Below, in pieces: positions 12,847-14,589 of a DNA stretch of 14,589 nucleotides. Origin of the DNA: CANCDA01 sp043757205 (GTDB lineage: Bacteria > Pseudomonadota > Gammaproteobacteria > Burkholderiales > Burkholderiaceae_C). The DNA lies in contig JAYVPU010000290.1 in assembly GCA_043757205.1 (NCBI GenBank), positions 1-14,589 of the forward strand, read 5' to 3'. Position 1 is the first letter of the stretch; each line of letters starts with the position of its first letter. The position numbers were made by a program, and so were the translations under genes. The notes below the pieces were generated by a model, which ran no database searches, was not told where the DNA came from, and saw only the letters and a program-made list of their open reading frames with translations.

Positions 12847-13350
12847 TCAATTAATTCGTTTCGATTTCGGACGCACTAACAGCGCCACCCAATACACCTT
12901 CAAAGTCACGATCAGGCCAATCAGCATTGCCAACCAGTCCAAATCTGCAACCCACCGTGGCGCGGCAAAAAGCATCCCGCCACTCACAAAAATCTTGACC
13001 GCTTCCCACAAGAAAAACCCAAAACCGGCGGTCGTCCGGTTGAGCGACGAGAACTGGCTTGTCAGGCCCCGTGCAAACAGCAAGCCAGGGACCACCACCA
13101 CCAGCGCACCGTAGCCAGCAGACCAGGCCTTCGCTGAACTCTGCGTGACGCCCCAAGTGGCCAAAGCCACCAACACACCCACTATCGCCTGCAACCCCAC
13201 CACGCGCCAGGGTGACAGTGCCGGCATCGATTCGCGCAAGGCCTGCGCCTCTTGCGCACTGAGCGGCTTGAACTGCGGGTCATCAAGAAGCCGGTCGTCG
13301 CTGCCGTCGTGACTTGCTTGGTATCCAGGGCCGGCCATGATTATCGACAT
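12847..13350 (-). CDS. atpI: ATP synthase assembly protein I (AtpI)
   Basis: 167 aa from the ATG at 13350; a second ATG at 13338 (MAGPGYQASHDG) would give 163 aa, and neither start has a strong ribosome site, so the start is uncertain. After a hydrophilic N-terminus of about 45 residues come four membrane segments (about 48-68, 80-98, 109-127, 139-158) and a basic tail RPKSKRIN. AtpI is a small, poorly conserved membrane protein of the atp operon that helps to assemble the c ring or supply magnesium; the call rests on position and topology. It is the first gene of the operon, 13 bp before atpB, with a -10 box at 13408-13413. Confidence 0.87.
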   Translation of the reverse strand: MSIIMAGPGYQASHDGSDDRLLDDPQFKPLSAQEAQALRESMPALSPWRVVGLQAIVGVLVALATWGVTQSSAKAWSAGYGALVVVVPGLLFARGLTSQFSSLNRTTAGFGFFLWEAVKIFVSGGMLFAAPRWVADLDWLAMLIGLIVTLKVYWVALLVRPKSKRIN

Positions 13351-13407
13351 CTCAAATTACACGCAGGTTACACAACTTCACTTCCGGCAATCACCGCAAA
13401 GCCTACG

Positions 13408-13413
13408 ATTATA
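13408..13413 (-). promoter_or_regulatory. -10 box of the atp operon, inside a small dyad
   Basis: A consensus TATAAT on the minus strand lies 58 bp upstream of the first atpI start. It is flanked by CTACG and CGTAG, 5-bp inverted arms, a possible operator overlapping the promoter. The -35 at 17-bp spacing is poor (AACGCT). Further down the leader GTGTAA occurs twice, 11 bp apart (13357-13373). Confidence 0.6.
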
Positions 13414-13464
13414 CGTAGAAACCCGCTACAAGCGTTTACCTTTCGGGTTATTTACCGCGGCTGC

Positions 13465-13470
13465 GATAAT
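13465..13470 (+). promoter_or_regulatory. -10 box of the aminotransferase gene, at leaderless spacing
   Basis: GATAAT (5 of 6 to consensus) ends 6 bp before the ATG at 13477, so transcription would start at or next to the start codon. A weak -35 TTTCGG lies 18 bp upstream (13441-13446). No ribosome site is present between. Confidence 0.5.
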
Positions 13471-13476
13471 TTCGGC

Positions 13477-14409
13477 ATGAACACTCCCCCCTTACTGCCC
13501 CCGCTGCCCTGCTACCTCAATGGCGAATTCACGTTGTTGCCTGACGCAAAAATCAGCGTCATGGACCGTGGCTTTATCTTTGGCGACGGCGTGTACGAGG
13601 TGGTTCCGGTCTATGCCGGTGAGCCCTTCCGATTTGATGCGCACATGGCGCGGCTGGACCGCTCATTGGGCGAGCTGCGCATGGCCAACCCGATGACGCA
13701 CGCGCAGTGGCGCGATGTGTTATCAAAATTAATAGCTAACTATGCACACTCCACAGGGGCTGGCTCCCAAAACATTGATCAACTGATCTACATCCAGGTC
13801 ACCCGTGGCGTGGCGCTGCGGGACCACGTGATGCCCGAACACATCACGCCCACGGTGTTTGTGATGACCAACCTGATGAAGCCGCCCACCCCCGAGCAGC
13901 GCGCCAGCGGCGTGGCGTGCGTCACTGCGGACGATTTCCGCTGGGAGAAAGCGCACATCAAAACTACCAGCCTGCTGGGCGCGGTGTTTTCGCGGCAGAT
14001 CAGCTTTGACGCTGGCGCGATTGAGACCGTGATGTTCCGCGACGGCTTTTTGAGCGAGGCTGCCGCCAGCAACGTCTGGGCGGTCAAAAACGGCAAGGTG
14101 CTGGGCCCGCCCAAAGACAACCTTGTACTGCAAGGCATCCGCTACGGGCTGATAGAAGACATCTGCCGCGAACAGGGCCTGGGCTTCGAGCTGCGCCGCA
14201 TCAGCCGCGACGAAGTGCTGGACGCCGACGAGTTGCTGCTGTCCAGCGCCACCAAGGAGGTGTTGGCCATCACGACATTGGACGGCCAGCCGGTCGGCCA
14301 TGGCGCAACACGCGGCAAACCCGGCCCGGTCTACGCCAAATTGCACGCCGGCTACCAGGCGGCCAAAGAGCGGGCCAAGGCATCCTCTTTGGCGGCCAGC
14401 ACCCAATGA
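13477..14409 (+). CDS. dat: D-amino-acid aminotransferase (PLP fold type IV)
   Basis: 310 aa from the ATG at 13477; the longer open frame back to 13252 overlaps atpI and is not supported. The fold-type IV features are present: FGDGVYE (35-41), PLP Lys162 in AHIKTTSLLG, Glu194 in DGFLSEAAASN and a phosphate-loop-like SSATKEV near 256-262. LRDHVMP (114-120) has Arg115 and His117 in the spacing of Bacillus D-amino-acid transaminase Arg98/His100, which bind the substrate carboxylate; branched-chain transaminases lack these, so D-alanine/D-glutamate exchange (EC 2.6.1.21) is the best call. An AT-rich insert at residues 81-100 stands out. Its TGA overlaps the ATG of the next gene by 4 bp. No ribosome site; possibly leaderless. 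Confidence 0.87.
   Translation: MNTPPLLPPLPCYLNGEFTLLPDAKISVMDRGFIFGDGVYEVVPVYAGEPFRFDAHMARLDRSLGELRMANPMTHAQWRDVLSKLIANYAHSTGAGSQNIDQLIYIQVTRGVALRDHVMPEHITPTVFVMTNLMKPPTPEQRASGVACVTADDFRWEKAHIKTTSLLGAVFSRQISFDAGAIETVMFRDGFLSEAAASNVWAVKNGKVLGPPKDNLVLQGIRYGLIEDICREQGLGFELRRISRDEVLDADELLLSSATKEVLAITTLDGQPVGHGATRGKPGPVYAKLHAGYQAAKERAKASSLAASTQ
13719..13775 (+). repeat. AT-rich, repeat-like insert in the aminotransferase coding region
   Basis: TTATCAAAATTAATAGCTAA starting at 13720, with the following bases, is much more AT-rich than its surroundings and resembles, from memory, a small dispersed repeat of Comamonadaceae genomes that has the core ATCAAAAT.ATAGCT. It is in frame and encodes KLIANYAHSTGAGSQN, a loop-like segment that does not look conserved. 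Confidence 0.4.
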
Positions 14410-14589
14410 CCCAATTGCCGCCCGAAGGGTCATCCCCTGGCGCGCCATGTCTCGGTGCAGCATCTCCCGCAACACCCTCTGCCGATGCCCCGGCCCCGCG
14501 CCAGGAGTCGCTCATCCAGTACCCCTCGCTGTTCCCGATCAAGGTCATGGGCGTCAAAGTAGACGGCCTGGTGCACGCCATCACCCACA
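14406..14589 (+). CDS. DUF493 (YbeD-like) protein, 5' part
   Basis: Starts at the ATG that overlaps the aminotransferase stop (ATGA) and is open to the window end, 61 codons. The first 33 residues are low-complexity Pro/Ala/Ser; after them SLIQYPSLFPIKVMGVKVDGLVHAIT matches the start of the DUF493/YbeD family (E. coli: FPTPFTYKVMG). In many Burkholderiales such a gene is followed by lipB and lipA, so a link to lipoate synthesis is possible; this cannot be seen here. The fold is ACT-like and small, and the function is not known. Confidence 0.8.
   Translation, partial: MTQLPPEGSSPGAPCLGAASPATPSADAPAPRQESLIQYPSLFPIKVMGVKVDGLVHAITH

Overview
The window reads as a chromosomal segment of a Burkholderiales bacterium, most likely a member of the Comamonadaceae (Rhodoferax, Polaromonas or Acidovorax relatives). 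This is inferred from the protein sequences, the atp gene order, the D-amino-acid aminotransferase/DUF493 pair beside atp and the GC-rich codon use. No species is claimed.

Region 1 (about 1-3476) is accessory DNA with plasmid character, all genes on the minus strand. A short operon encodes an AlpA/excisionase-like helix-turn-helix protein (2592-2924) and a RepA_C-type plasmid replication initiator (1674-2588). Directly after repA lie three copies of a 16-bp iteron (1587-1661), a 12-bp palindrome and a DnaA-box-like site, together a plausible vegetative origin. A GC-rich non-coding stretch with a large two-arm inverted repeat (1101-1177) follows. Then comes a second operon: an unknown 95-aa protein, a ribbon-helix-helix protein and trbJ, a P-type conjugative transfer gene cut by the window edge. 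The DNA between the replicon and the tRNA is non-coding but full of inverted and direct repeats. This region ends at the 3' end of a tRNA-Arg(CCG) gene, so the simplest reading is a conjugative plasmid or plasmid-like ICE integrated at that tRNA. No integrase or second att site is in view.

Region 2 (3477-6088) is core genome: tRNA-Arg(CCG), a membrane-anchored cytochrome c5-type protein read to the right, a bidirectional terminator, then on the minus strand a DUF protein of about 180 aa and a YheT-type alpha/beta hydrolase.

Region 3 (6012-13350) is the complete F1Fo ATP synthase operon atpIBEFHAGDC on the minus strand, closed by an intrinsic terminator. All key residues seen are intact (a Arg220, c Asp59, beta Lys156/Glu182, alpha Arg381). 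The atpB-atpE gap carries a U-rich leader typical of translational enhancement of the high-copy c subunit.

Region 4 (13351-14589) is a divergent promoter region followed on the plus strand by a D-amino-acid aminotransferase gene, possibly leaderless, which overlaps by 4 bp the start of a DUF493 (YbeD-like) gene cut by the window end.

The most unusual material is the rep/trb accessory block and its repeat-rich flanks; the rest is well conserved.
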